Positions 16,716 to 23,224 of a DNA stretch of 23,602 nucleotides are shown piece by piece. The stretch spans positions 1 to 23,602 of IMG/VR virus record IMGVR_UViG_3300017752_000168, one strand, 5' to 3'. Position numbers and translations under genes: made by a program. Position 1 is the stretch's first letter. Each line of letters begins with the position of its first letter. The notes beneath the pieces were generated by a model. That model ran no database searches. It saw only the letters and a program-made list of their open reading frames with translations, and was not told the origin of the DNA. The stretch is from a virus.

Positions 16716-16946
16716 ATGGCTAGACCTGCTAGAAGACCTGTTGTTCGTCCTAACCCCTTATCGTTTCAACAACGAACGATTGCTGCTTCTTCGTCGGCGG
16801 TAGCTACAGAGAACAAAGAGAAAGCCGACAACTTGCAAACTAAAGTAACATCCTTAGAGAGTGATCCATTCTTTGTTACTATTGACGGAGGTGGACCAGT
16901 TTTAGAAGATACTGATATATTTGACGGAGGACAACCTGATGCCTAG
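16716..16946 (+). CDS. Small protein with basic N-terminus and coiled coil
   Basis: The gene encodes 76 residues. A basic Pro/Arg-rich N-terminus (ARPARRPVVRPNPLSFQQR) leads to a short helix (about 28-50) and an acidic C-terminus ending DIFDGGQPDA. Nothing gives a function. The gene lies between the basic mini-proteins and the fibre modules and overlaps the next start by eight bases, so it belongs to the same operon. It may be a minor virion or fibre-attachment protein. Confidence 0.75.
   Translation: MARPARRPVVRPNPLSFQQRTIAASSSAVATENKEKADNLQTKVTSLESDPFFVTIDGGGPVLEDTDIFDGGQPDA
16926..16930 (+). promoter_or_regulatory. Ribosome binding site fixing the Mtd-like protein start
   Basis: GGAGG eight bases before ATG 16939 favours that start over the TTG at 16921. 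The site lies inside the end of the preceding gene. Confidence 0.65.
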
Positions 16947-17175
16947 CTTTACCAAACGTATACAATTAAGAAGAGGAACTCGTACTGAATGGACATCACA
17001 GAATCCTGTTCTTTTAGAGGGTGAGGTAGCTATTGAGTTAGACACATACCGCAACCGTATTAAGATAGGTGACGGTACTACAGCGTGGAACTCATTGCCT
17101 TACTTCTTAGATGCTCGTGAAGAAGAGGTTGGTGATTATGATGAATTTATTGAAGGCTTGACAGGTGATCCGTGA
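16939..17175 (+). CDS. Small fibre protein with Mtd N-domain-like module
   Basis: The gene encodes 78 residues. QLRRGTRTEWTSQNPVLLEG, then GEVAIELDTYRNRIKIGDGT and TAWNSLPYF form the phage-fibre module found at the N-terminus of major tropism determinant-type proteins (PF18454-like by recall). Such modules trimerise and attach adhesins to tails. ATG 16939 is chosen over TTG 16921 because GGAGG (16926-16930) lies eight bases before it. Here the module stands alone, with a short acidic tail and no receptor-binding domain. It may serve as a spacer or adaptor for the following proteins. Confidence 0.85.
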   Translation: MPSFTKRIQLRRGTRTEWTSQNPVLLEGEVAIELDTYRNRIKIGDGTTAWNSLPYFLDAREEEVGDYDEFIEGLTGDP

Positions 17176-17219
17176 TTTACTAACAAGTGTCACAGTTAAC
17201 CAATTAAGCAAAACAAGAT

Positions 17220-17411
17220 ATGAGTGTATGGTATCAAATGGGACAAAGTGTTAGAAATTTACTAATATCTCTTACTAGTACGAGTAAGGCAATTTTAGAC
17301 ACCGAAAGTAATATACAAGCAAGGACAGGCGATGATTTAGGAACTATGGCTTTTGCCACTGATACTAATAAATTGTATGTATTTACTGAGTCAGGATGGG
17401 TATCTTCTTAA
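17220..17411 (+). CDS. Small fibre-associated protein with QMGQS motif and TDTNKLYVF module
   Basis: The gene encodes 63 residues in two parts. The N-terminus MSVWYQMGQSVRNLL resembles those of the proteins at 17455 and 18957. The C-terminal part (SNIQARTGDDLGTMAFATD then TNKLYVFTESGW) is a small beta module seen in many marine phage tail proteins. The C-terminal half is closely similar to that of the next protein, so the two are tandem paralogues. It is probably a structural adhesin or fibre tip part. The gap before it (17176-17219) has no clear Shine-Dalgarno or promoter. Confidence 0.75.
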   Translation: MSVWYQMGQSVRNLLISLTSTSKAILDTESNIQARTGDDLGTMAFATDTNKLYVFTESGWVSS

Positions 17412-17416
17412 TAGTT

Positions 17417-17445
17417 TTGACAATCAATAACCACTAACATAAAAA
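17417..17445 (+). promoter_or_regulatory. Possible sigma70-like promoter
   Basis: A perfect TTGACA (17417-17422) with a 17-base spacer leads to TAAAAA (17440-17445), a weak -10 box. It lies in the 43-base gap before the gene at 17455. The AT-rich setting makes chance likely. Confidence 0.25.
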
Positions 17446-17454
17446 TTACAAACA

Positions 17455-17712
17455 ATGGCTAATATACTTCAACAAATAGGAACAACTGTTAAGTCGAAGT
17501 TGGACGAAAAGGTAAACAAGACGGACGCAGTTACAGACTTCTTAAAGTCTATACTCGGCTTCCCTCAAGAGACCGTTGCTCCTTCTGTAGACACAGCTTC
17601 AAACATAACGGCTAGAACTAGCGACGACACAGGAACGATCATGTACGGAAGCGACTCTACAAAGCTTTATGTATTTGACGGCAGTGATTGGCAAATCTTT
17701 AACAACAGCTAA
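17455..17712 (+). CDS. Small fibre-associated protein, paralogue of preceding gene
   Basis: The gene encodes 85 residues. The N-terminus (NILQQIGTTVKSKLDEKV) has the QIG-x-(S/T) motif shared with its neighbours. A linker (about 25-45) leads to TASNITARTSDDTGTIMYG and STKLYVFDGSDWQIF, the same module as in the protein at 17220. The module ends in an exposed Trp as in its relatives. Likely a virion adhesin part. The leader ATTACAAACA before ATG is A-rich without a Shine-Dalgarno. Confidence 0.78.
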   Translation: MANILQQIGTTVKSKLDEKVNKTDAVTDFLKSILGFPQETVAPSVDTASNITARTSDDTGTIMYGSDSTKLYVFDGSDWQIFNNS

Positions 17713-17718
17713 TAAGAT

Positions 17719-18525
17719 ATGAGTGATATTACATTAATTGACGACAGTGAGCAATCTTCGCTAGTTACTAACGGTCTCGCTAAAAATGGCGAGATGTACC
17801 TAAAGAAGGAGGGAAGCACAGACGCTGGTTCTATTGTTGTATACGATAGTGGAGTGTGGAGAGGTTTTGCTAATGAGGCTAGTGCAAGCTTCAGTAACGA
17901 CTACAGCTTATCTTTAGATGGTACAAACGACTATGCTACAATAGGTTCAACGTACTCTATATCAGGTAATAAAAGTATTTCAGGTTGGTTCTATTTTGAT
18001 AGTGTAGCCACTAGGACTATATTTTCTCCCGTTGGTGCTTCACACTACTCGTCGCAAGGGTGGTTTATTCTTAACGCTGGTAGCATTAGATTTAGAGCGG
18101 GTACTACACTCCACACATTTAGCGTTCCGTCTTTAACAACAGGGGCTTGGCATCACTTAGCCGTAACGGGTGATGGAACTGATTTAAAATTATACATTAA
18201 CGGAACCCAACAAGGAGGCACAAAAGCTGATGGCGATTGGTCGATAGGTACGTTTTTCCGTACGCATACTTATTATTACTTCGATGGAAAGGTGGATGAG
18301 ATAGGTCTGTGGACTGGAACAACTCTTAGCTCTTCTGATATAACATCGATATATAATTCTGGCGGAGATTCGGGAGATAAAGCTATCGACCTGTCTTCTA
18401 TCTCAGGACTTACACATTGGTGGAGATTCGGAGACGGAGATAGTTCACCTACAGTTTCTGATAATGTTGGAAGCAATAATATAACCTTAGTAAACGGTCC
18501 TACTTTCGTAAGCGAAACTCCTTAA
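17719..18525 (+). CDS. LamG-domain tail adhesin
   Basis: The gene encodes 268 residues. A short N-terminal module (about 1-52) with GSIVVYDSGVWRGFANE recalls the YVF-x-x-x-x-W modules of the neighbours. It is followed by a concanavalin/LamG-like domain (about 58-215) starting SLSLDGTNDYATIGS, with SISGWFYFDS, GAWHHLAVTGDGTDLKLYIN and GKVDEIGLW as the characteristic strands. The C-terminus includes GLTHWWRFGDGDSSP. LamG-like domains commonly bind glycans, so this is a candidate recogniser of host surface polysaccharide. It starts seven bases after the preceding stop. Confidence 0.88.
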   Translation: MSDITLIDDSEQSSLVTNGLAKNGEMYLKKEGSTDAGSIVVYDSGVWRGFANEASASFSNDYSLSLDGTNDYATIGSTYSISGNKSISGWFYFDSVATRTIFSPVGASHYSSQGWFILNAGSIRFRAGTTLHTFSVPSLTTGAWHHLAVTGDGTDLKLYINGTQQGGTKADGDWSIGTFFRTHTYYYFDGKVDEIGLWTGTTLSSSDITSIYNSGGDSGDKAIDLSSISGLTHWWRFGDGDSSPTVSDNVGSNNITLVNGPTFVSETP

Positions 18526-18530
18526 AAATT

Positions 18531-18767
18531 ATGAGCGATAGACAATATGTAATAATTAACTCTGCTGATGTTTCATCCGTCAACTTTGAAGACGTGCTTG
18601 AGACTTCATCAGATACACTAAGATACAACGTAGCGGGGGATGAGACCTTTGTTAAATACGAAGGCCCTAAACCTCGTTGCTTGTACGGTAAAGACACACT
18701 GAGTTACTCAGCTATGCTTACTGTATTATCAGGAGAAGCTTGGACAGCACCAGAGGAGGAACTATAA
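18531..18767 (+). CDS. Conserved small phage protein (VLETSSDTLRYNVAGDETFVKY)
   Basis: The gene encodes 78 residues. It begins MSDRQYVIINSADVSSVNF and contains FEDVLETSSDTLRYNVAGDE then TFVKYEGPKP; it ends in WTAPEEEL. Proteins with this pattern occur next to fibre genes in marine phages, as I recall, with no known function; they may be minor structural or fibre-assembly proteins. It sits six bases after the LamG adhesin and three before the next small gene, in the same operon. Confidence 0.8.
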   Translation: MSDRQYVIINSADVSSVNFEDVLETSSDTLRYNVAGDETFVKYEGPKPRCLYGKDTLSYSAMLTVLSGEAWTAPEEEL

Positions 18768-18770
18768 GAC

Positions 18771-18914
18771 ATGGCTAAACTAGACTTAGTAACATCATCC
18801 ACCCGTCCCGCTTCACCTGTTGCAGGTAAAGTATACTTTGAGACGGACACTAATAAAGTTATCATTTGGAACGGTTCTGCTTGGACGGAACTTGCTTCAG
18901 ACGGTACTGCTTAA
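18771..18914 (+). CDS. 47-residue fibre module protein (TDTNKVIIWNGSAW)
   Basis: The gene runs from ATG 18771 to TAA 18912-18914. The product (MAKLDLVTSSTRPASPVAGK, then VYFETDTNKVIIWNGSAWTE) is essentially one copy of the small beta module of the proteins at 17220 and 17455. In marine phages the same module occurs within larger structural proteins. It is too short for many gene finders but has good codon structure and starts three bases after its upstream neighbour. AGAGGA at about 18753-18758 may serve as a ribosome binding site. Confidence 0.78.
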   Translation: MAKLDLVTSSTRPASPVAGKVYFETDTNKVIIWNGSAWTELASDGTA

Positions 18915-18956
18915 CACATTGATTTTTTTATAATCACTAACTAAACACATACTAAT

Positions 18957-20192
18957 ATGCCAGATACATCATCCATATTCTATCAAATCGGTCAATCGAC
19001 TAAATCTGCTATTGCAGCAGAAGAAACAAGAGCGTTAGCCGCTGAGGCTACTCTCCAGTCGAACATCACTGCTGAAGCTTCTAGCCGTTCAAGTGCCGAT
19101 TCGACCCTTCAAGCTAACATCGACAGTGAGGCTTCAAGCCGCTCGTCTGCTGACTCTACCTTACAAGGTAATATTGACAGTGAAGCAAGCAGCAGAGCAT
19201 CCGCTGACTCCGCTATTCAGTCCGAACTAGACGCTACTCAAAGTGGTGCTGGTCTTGCTGCTGGTGGTTCGTACTCCGCTAACTCCTCCACTAACTACAT
19301 TACTTCGGTAACTACATTGGTTGGAGCCGACGAAGCTCTTGACGGACAAATCAAAACTAACGCTGACGCTATCGCTTCTGAAGCTAGCTCACGTGCCTCT
19401 GCTGATTCCGCTTTACAAGCTGAGATTGACGCTGAAGAAACAGCTCGTGCATCTGCCGACACAACTCTTCAAAGCAACATCACAAGTGAAGCTTCCTCAA
19501 GAGCCGCTGCTGATACCACCCTTCAAGGTAACATTGATTCCGAAGAGAGTGCCCGTCAAGCTGCTGACTCCACACTTCAAACAAACATATCTGACGAAGC
19601 AACTGCTAGAGCATCCGCTGATACAACCTTACAGTCCAACATCGACGCCGAAGAAACTGCACGTATTACTGCTGTTTCTGGTGAGGCTACTGCTAGAGCT
19701 TCTGCTGACACGACTCTTCAGTCTAACATTGACTCTGAAGCTTCGACTGCACGTGCTGCTGAATCTGCTCTTGACGCTGCCAAAGCTAACCTTGCTGGTG
19801 CTGCTTTTACCGGCGACGTAAGCGGAACTAACCTTGTACTTAGCGGTAACTTAACTGTTAACGGTACAACTACTTCCGTTCAGACCACTAACTCCGAGAT
19901 CAAGGATTCTATTCTTTTGATCAACGATGGTGCTGCTGGTTCAACTAACAACTCAAACGACGCTGGTCTTATCATTGAGCGTGGTACTGGAGACGGTGGA
20001 AACATCGCTGCTGTATACGACGAAGGTATCGATAAGTTTGCGTTCTACAAAACCTCGGCTGCTGCTTCCTCAACTGACATCACTGGAGACGACTCAAGTG
20101 CTTCCTTGATTGACGTTAAAGCAAACGACGTTGTTCTTGGAGACGGTAACAATCTTGGATCATTGGCTGACTTTACAGCTGCAATGGCCTAA
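18957..20192 (+). CDS. Repeat tail fibre protein
   Basis: The gene encodes 411 residues. The N-terminus (SSIFYQIGQSTKSAIAAEE) carries the QIGQS motif shared with two smaller proteins upstream. Residues 22-261 hold about eleven 18-residue repeats of the form ASSRASADSTLQSNIDSE, split by a 48-residue insert (95-142). They form a long rod, probably a trimeric coiled coil. The C-terminal 140 residues (GDVSGTNLVLSGNLTVNGTT, EIKDSILLINDGAAG, GLIIERGTGDGGN) are a beta-rich domain typical of marine phage structural proteins. Likely an elongated fibre shaft with a distal head. The leader has a T7 tract and TATAAT (18929-18934) but no good -35. Confidence 0.9.
   Translation: MPDTSSIFYQIGQSTKSAIAAEETRALAAEATLQSNITAEASSRSSADSTLQANIDSEASSRSSADSTLQGNIDSEASSRASADSAIQSELDATQSGAGLAAGGSYSANSSTNYITSVTTLVGADEALDGQIKTNADAIASEASSRASADSALQAEIDAEETARASADTTLQSNITSEASSRAAADTTLQGNIDSEESARQAADSTLQTNISDEATARASADTTLQSNIDAEETARITAVSGEATARASADTTLQSNIDSEASTARAAESALDAAKANLAGAAFTGDVSGTNLVLSGNLTVNGTTTSVQTTNSEIKDSILLINDGAAGSTNNSNDAGLIIERGTGDGGNIAAVYDEGIDKFAFYKTSAAASSTDITGDDSSASLIDVKANDVVLGDGNNLGSLADFTAAMA
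19020..19739 (+). repeat. 54-bp coding repeats of the fibre shaft
   Basis: About eleven units encode 18-residue repeats (consensus around ASSRASADTTLQSNIDSE), with one 48-residue insertion and one shortened unit (residues 233-243). The repeats make long open frames in other phases, such as 19321-19821, which are not genes. They are also a substrate for length change by recombination. Confidence 0.9.
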
Positions 20193-20212
20193 TTGAATTA
20201 ATATAACACCAG

Positions 20213-20410
20213 ATGAGCACGAAAGAGAAAAAAGGTGATACGTCATCTATATCTTTTCGTCTCAAACGGTCACAGAAGAAGGATGTGGCTGGCATCGCTA
20301 ATAAACTCGGTGTCAGCTCATCCGCTCTTTTGAACACATGGATCACTAGAATACTCAATAATATGAACGGACTAGGTGATCACAGTGAAGAAATACCGAG
20401 AGAGGAATAG
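20213..20410 (+). CDS. Ribbon-helix-helix (CopG/Arc-like) DNA-binding protein
   Basis: The gene encodes 65 residues. A basic N-terminus is followed by a beta-strand-like SISFRLKRSQ (about 12-21), a helix KKDVAGIANKLG (22-33), the turn VSSS and a second helix ALLNTWITRILN (38-49). This is the ribbon-helix-helix order; such dimers bind DNA through the paired strands. It could regulate late genes or host transcription, or aid packaging from its place before terminase. It starts 20 bases after the fibre gene without a Shine-Dalgarno and is followed by a terminator, so it is probably expressed at the end of the fibre operon. The assignment is by pattern only. Confidence 0.7.
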   Translation: MSTKEKKGDTSSISFRLKRSQKKDVAGIANKLGVSSSALLNTWITRILNNMNGLGDHSEEIPREE

Positions 20411-20438
20411 ATAGAAGTTTACTCATATCATACACATT

Positions 20439-20474
20439 AAAGGGGTGGTTCTTAGGAGCTGCCTCTTTTTGTTT
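20439..20474 (+). terminator. Probable intrinsic terminator before terminase genes
   Basis: AAAGGGGTGG (20439-20448) pairs with CTGCCTCTTT (20459-20468) over ten positions with three G-T wobbles and a ten-base loop. Together with the following TTGTTT this gives a near-continuous T tract. It separates the fibre/RHH unit from the terminase genes. On the minus strand the hairpin is followed by a short T run only, so it acts in the + direction. Confidence 0.55.
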
Positions 20475-20506
20475 ACAAAGATAACAAGCTTTATTACTAT
20501 AACAAT

Positions 20507-20761
20507 ATGCTGAGTCACAAAGAAGGAAGTAAGCTGCACGACAAGATAGCAGACGCATACAGGAACAGTATAGACCTCATGGACGATCACGGAGAGTACA
20601 ACGCTGCTCTACTTAACGGTGCTCGTCAGTTCCTTAAAGATAACAATGTTACTATGGACAGTGGTCTAGGGACACCCTTACAAGCGTTAAACAGTCAGAT
20701 AGAAGCATTACCATTTGAAGAAGAACAACATCGAGATACCACCCAAGCTCAAGGACTTTAG
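20507..20761 (+). CDS. Terminase small subunit (T7 gp18-like)
   Basis: The gene encodes 84 residues, close to the 89 of T7 gp18. A helical protein with HDKIADAYRNSIDLMDDHGE, then a short hairpin and ALLNGARQFLKDNNVTMD, the characteristic core of podoviral small terminases; the tail is acidic. It regulates the large subunit and recognises concatemeric DNA for packaging. The 3' end overlaps the large subunit gene by 47 bases, as happens with T7 genes 18 and 19. No Shine-Dalgarno is seen before ATG 20507 (ACTATAACAAT). Confidence 0.88.
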   Translation: MLSHKEGSKLHDKIADAYRNSIDLMDDHGEYNAALLNGARQFLKDNNVTMDSGLGTPLQALNSQIEALPFEEEQHRDTTQAQGL

Positions 20762-22406
20762 AAACTTTCTATACCTAGTTTGGAAACACCTTAACCTACC
20801 AGACCCTACACCGCTTCAATACGATATAGCGGAGTACATGCAACACGGTCCTAAGAGATCGTTAATCATGGCGTTCCGTGGTGTGGGTAAGTCTTGGGTG
20901 TGTAGTGCTTATGTAGTACATCAACTACTGCTAGACCCCTCCAAGAACATACTTGTTGTATCTGCCAGTAAGAATAGATCAGATGACTTCTCTACGTTTA
21001 CCTTGAGGATCATTCAAGAGATTCCTATTCTTCAAGGATTAAAACCCTCTGAGAACCAACGCTTCTCTAAGATAGCTTTTGATGTAGGTCCAGCTCCGGC
21101 AGCTCACGCTCCCTCCGTTAAGTCGTTAGGTATAACATCACAGCTTACAGGTTCTCGTGCTGATATAATCGTAGCAGATGACGTAGAAGTTCCTAACAAC
21201 TCAGCTACTCAAGGTATGCGTGACAAGCTAGACGAACAAGTAAAAGAGTTTGAAGCTATCCTTAAACCCTTAGACACCTCTCGTATCCTCTTCCTAGGTA
21301 CTCCACAGTGTGAAGACTCTATCTATAACAAACTGCGAGACAGAGGCTACAACGCTCGTATATGGCCTTCTGAGTATCCTAACGCTAAAGAAGCTGCCTA
21401 CAACTATGCAGGCGATCTAGCACCCCTTCTAGCGGACGCTATAGACGAAGACACTATAGGTACTACAACAGAACCTCTTAGATTCTCTGACTTAGACCTA
21501 GAAGAACGTAAGATGTCCTACGGACGTACAGGCTATGCTTTACAGTTCATGCTCAATCCGAAGCTATCTGATGCTGATAGATACCCGTTAAAGATTAACG
21601 ATCTTATTATCATGGATGTAGATGTAGACTTAGCTCCTGAAAAAGTAGTGTGGTCTAGTGACGATGATAACACAGATAGAGAGTTACCTAATGTAGGACT
21701 TAGTGGTGACCGTTATAGACGACCTTCTAACACTGTAGGTGATATGATACCTTATACTGGTTCTGTACTCTCCATTGACCCCTCAGGACGTGGTAAGGAT
21801 GAAACTGGATACGCAGTTGTTAAGATGCTTAACGGTCAACTGTACGTACCAGATGCCGGAGGTATTCGTGGAGGTTACGATGAGAAGACTTTAAAGCATC
21901 TAGTAGCTATAGCTAAAGATAACAAAGTTAATAAAGTAGTTATAGAATCTAACTTTGGAGATGGTATGTTTATGGAGCTTATAAAGCCGCTATTTAGAAC
22001 AACCTATCCTGTAACTATAGAAGAGGTACGTCATAACAAACAAAAGGAGTTACGTATAGTCGATACCTTAGAACCCGTTCTAAATAGTCATAAGCTTATT
22101 GTTGATCCAAAGGTTATAACATATGATTATAAATCAGCTCTTACATATCCTATAGAACAACAAACTAGATACATGTTATTTTATCAGCTATCTAGAATAA
22201 CAAGAGATAGAGGAAGCTTAGTTCATGATGACCGTTTAGACGCTCTATCTATAGCTATAGCTTATTGGGTTGAACAGATGGCTAACGATGTAGATCAAAG
22301 TATGTTAGATCGTAAACAAGAGTTACTACATAATGAACTTCAAACGTTCACGGAAAGCTTCCATAAAACTAACAACAACAATAGAAGTAATAACTTATGG
22401 ATGTAA
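20715..22406 (+). CDS. Terminase large subunit (T7 gp19-like)
   Basis: The gene encodes 563 residues, against 586 for T7 gp19. The ATPase half has Walker A FRGVGKS (54-60) and Walker B IIVADDVE (151-158), with LFLGTPQ (192-198) as the coupling-motif region. The nuclease half has the RNase H-like acidic residues D355 (SIDPSGRGKDE), E411 (VVIESNFGDG) and the HDDRLDAL cluster (504-511). It drives DNA into the procapsid and cuts concatemers. The start is TTG 20715; the first in-frame ATG is codon 42, too far into the conserved part. The overlap with the small subunit suggests coupled translation at a weak start. Confidence 0.96.
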   Translation: MKKNNIEIPPKLKDFRNFLYLVWKHLNLPDPTPLQYDIAEYMQHGPKRSLIMAFRGVGKSWVCSAYVVHQLLLDPSKNILVVSASKNRSDDFSTFTLRIIQEIPILQGLKPSENQRFSKIAFDVGPAPAAHAPSVKSLGITSQLTGSRADIIVADDVEVPNNSATQGMRDKLDEQVKEFEAILKPLDTSRILFLGTPQCEDSIYNKLRDRGYNARIWPSEYPNAKEAAYNYAGDLAPLLADAIDEDTIGTTTEPLRFSDLDLEERKMSYGRTGYALQFMLNPKLSDADRYPLKINDLIIMDVDVDLAPEKVVWSSDDDNTDRELPNVGLSGDRYRRPSNTVGDMIPYTGSVLSIDPSGRGKDETGYAVVKMLNGQLYVPDAGGIRGGYDEKTLKHLVAIAKDNKVNKVVIESNFGDGMFMELIKPLFRTTYPVTIEEVRHNKQKELRIVDTLEPVLNSHKLIVDPKVITYDYKSALTYPIEQQTRYMLFYQLSRITRDRGSLVHDDRLDALSIAIAYWVEQMANDVDQSMLDRKQELLHNELQTFTESFHKTNNNNRSNNLWM

Positions 22407-22428
22407 ACTCTTGTAGCTATAGCTTTCT

Positions 22429-22454
22429 AAACGTAACTTTAAACGTAAACGTAG
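22429..22454 (+). repeat. AAACGTAA short repeats downstream of terminase
   Basis: AAACGTAA occurs at 22429-22436 and 22441-22448, and AAACGTAG at 22447-22454 overlapping the second. They lie in the noncoding 22407-22592 stretch, where I see no other clear feature except a 19-codon frame at 22498-22557 that is too short to support. Confidence 0.4.
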
Positions 22455-22592
22455 TACAGCAGTAAAGCGTTGATTATAACTTTCTCAAGCCGAAGGAATG
22501 TTGTCAACACCTAATCGTAAATCAGTAAGGAGAAAAAGTAAGTTACTTATAACCTAGTAGAAGCTCTCAACTTTTGTTATAGTACAGCTGTT

Positions 22593-22802
22593 ATGGATAT
22601 AAACGAACAGACAGACACCTTCCAGTACGAGCTATTCAAACTTATACATAGGTTCAAAAGTGAATACGATCTTAACGACTACACTATAGCGGGTAGCTTA
22701 GACTTCGCTAAACTGTCTGTACTGACTGAAACAGATGATGTTATCTTCTCAAGCGATGATGTAGTAGAAGATGATACGGACGATCTATCGCCACTCTTCT
22801 AA
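22593..22802 (+). CDS. Small acidic protein of unknown function
   Basis: The gene encodes 69 residues. An N-terminal helix (FQYELFKLIHRFKSEYDLND) and YTIAGSLDFAKLSVL lead to a very acidic C-terminus (SSDDVVEDDTDDLSPLF). Small proteins of this general shape, with a helix pair ending in GSLDFAK-like sequence, occur in phages without a known role; the acidic tail might mimic DNA or bind a basic partner, which is speculation. The preceding 186 bases hold short AAACGTAA repeats and a possible -10 (TATAGT, about 22579-22584) but no clear terminator. Confidence 0.7.
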   Translation: MDINEQTDTFQYELFKLIHRFKSEYDLNDYTIAGSLDFAKLSVLTETDDVIFSSDDVVEDDTDDLSPLF

Positions 22803-23224
22803 ATCCAGAAGACGGTCTCCCATGCGTACAGTGGGACCGAAGGGTCGTCAGCTATAGGTATCGGGTCGAGTTCAGTAAAGGTTGCTCTTAGCATATAACG
22901 TACAACGTAGCACATAAGAGACACGCTTGGCGAAAGGTTTAGAAGAAAAAATGTGAGAGGCTTACGCTATATACGCCCGCGTTTAATTACCCCCGCGTGT
23001 ACCCGCAAGTTTTTATAGGGAGGGGGTATTACTTCATACAGTTAAAAAGTTAACCTATTGCAAGTCTATTGGACATAATGCTTATAGTCTGAACTAAATA
23101 CACGAGTAAAGCAGGCTGTTAGTTTAAATGCATAAGTATTATTGCTGTTTTATTATATAATTACCAGACAAGCCTAACAATCTACCTACTAAATATCTAT
23201 GTAGTTAGTTTAATTGGTGTAAGT
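22803..23224. other. Noncoding region with hairpins and possible right-end signals
   Basis: These 422 bases have no frame worth calling. They hold alternative hairpins near 22811-22849 (GACG/CGTC outer stem, GACC-GAAG-GGTC inner hairpin), three CCCGC motifs (22976-23005), a nested C-tract/G-tract hairpin (22988-23028) containing a TATAGGGAG core, and one copy of a bipartite direct repeat. In T7 the equivalent place after gene 19 holds the right-end promoter and the terminal repeat. The terminal repeat itself cannot be recognised without its other copy. Confidence 0.6.
22988..23028 (+). promoter_or_regulatory. C/G-tract hairpin enclosing T7-promoter-like TATAGGGAG
   Basis: TACCCCC (22988-22994) pairs with GGGGGTA (23022-23028), and CCC (23002-23004) with GGG (23018-23020) inside. 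TATAGGGAG (23014-23022) equals the -4 to +5 part of the T7 promoter consensus. The upstream recognition part (CCGCAAGTTTT) differs, as expected for a divergent phage polymerase. Position after terminase matches the T7 right-end promoter. Confidence 0.35.

Noticed and set aside
16939-17175. Possible diversity-generating retroelement, suggested by the Mtd-like N-domain
   Set aside because: No reverse transcriptase, template repeat or adenine-targeted variable repeat seen; the module alone is common in ordinary fibres.
18921-18934. T7 tract with TATAAT before the repeat fibre, as terminator or promoter
   Set aside because: No stable hairpin precedes the T tract, and no -35 box lies 16-18 bases before TATAAT.
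19321-19821. 166-residue Leu/Thr-rich + frame inside the repeat fibre
   Set aside because: An out-of-phase reading of the 54-bp repeats; no ribosome binding site.
22498-22557. 19-codon basic frame with GAAGGA before ATG
   Set aside because: The ribosome binding site is too close to the ATG and the frame is too short to distinguish from chance.
22811-22880. tRNA-like stretch with GGGTCGAGTTC resembling a T-arm
   Set aside because: The T-stem does not pair, no acceptor stem or anticodon arm can be drawn.
23070-23095. Sigma70-like promoters (TTGCAA, CATAAT, TATAGT)
   Set aside because: Boxes occur, but the spacings (10 or 19 bases) are wrong; too weak to list.
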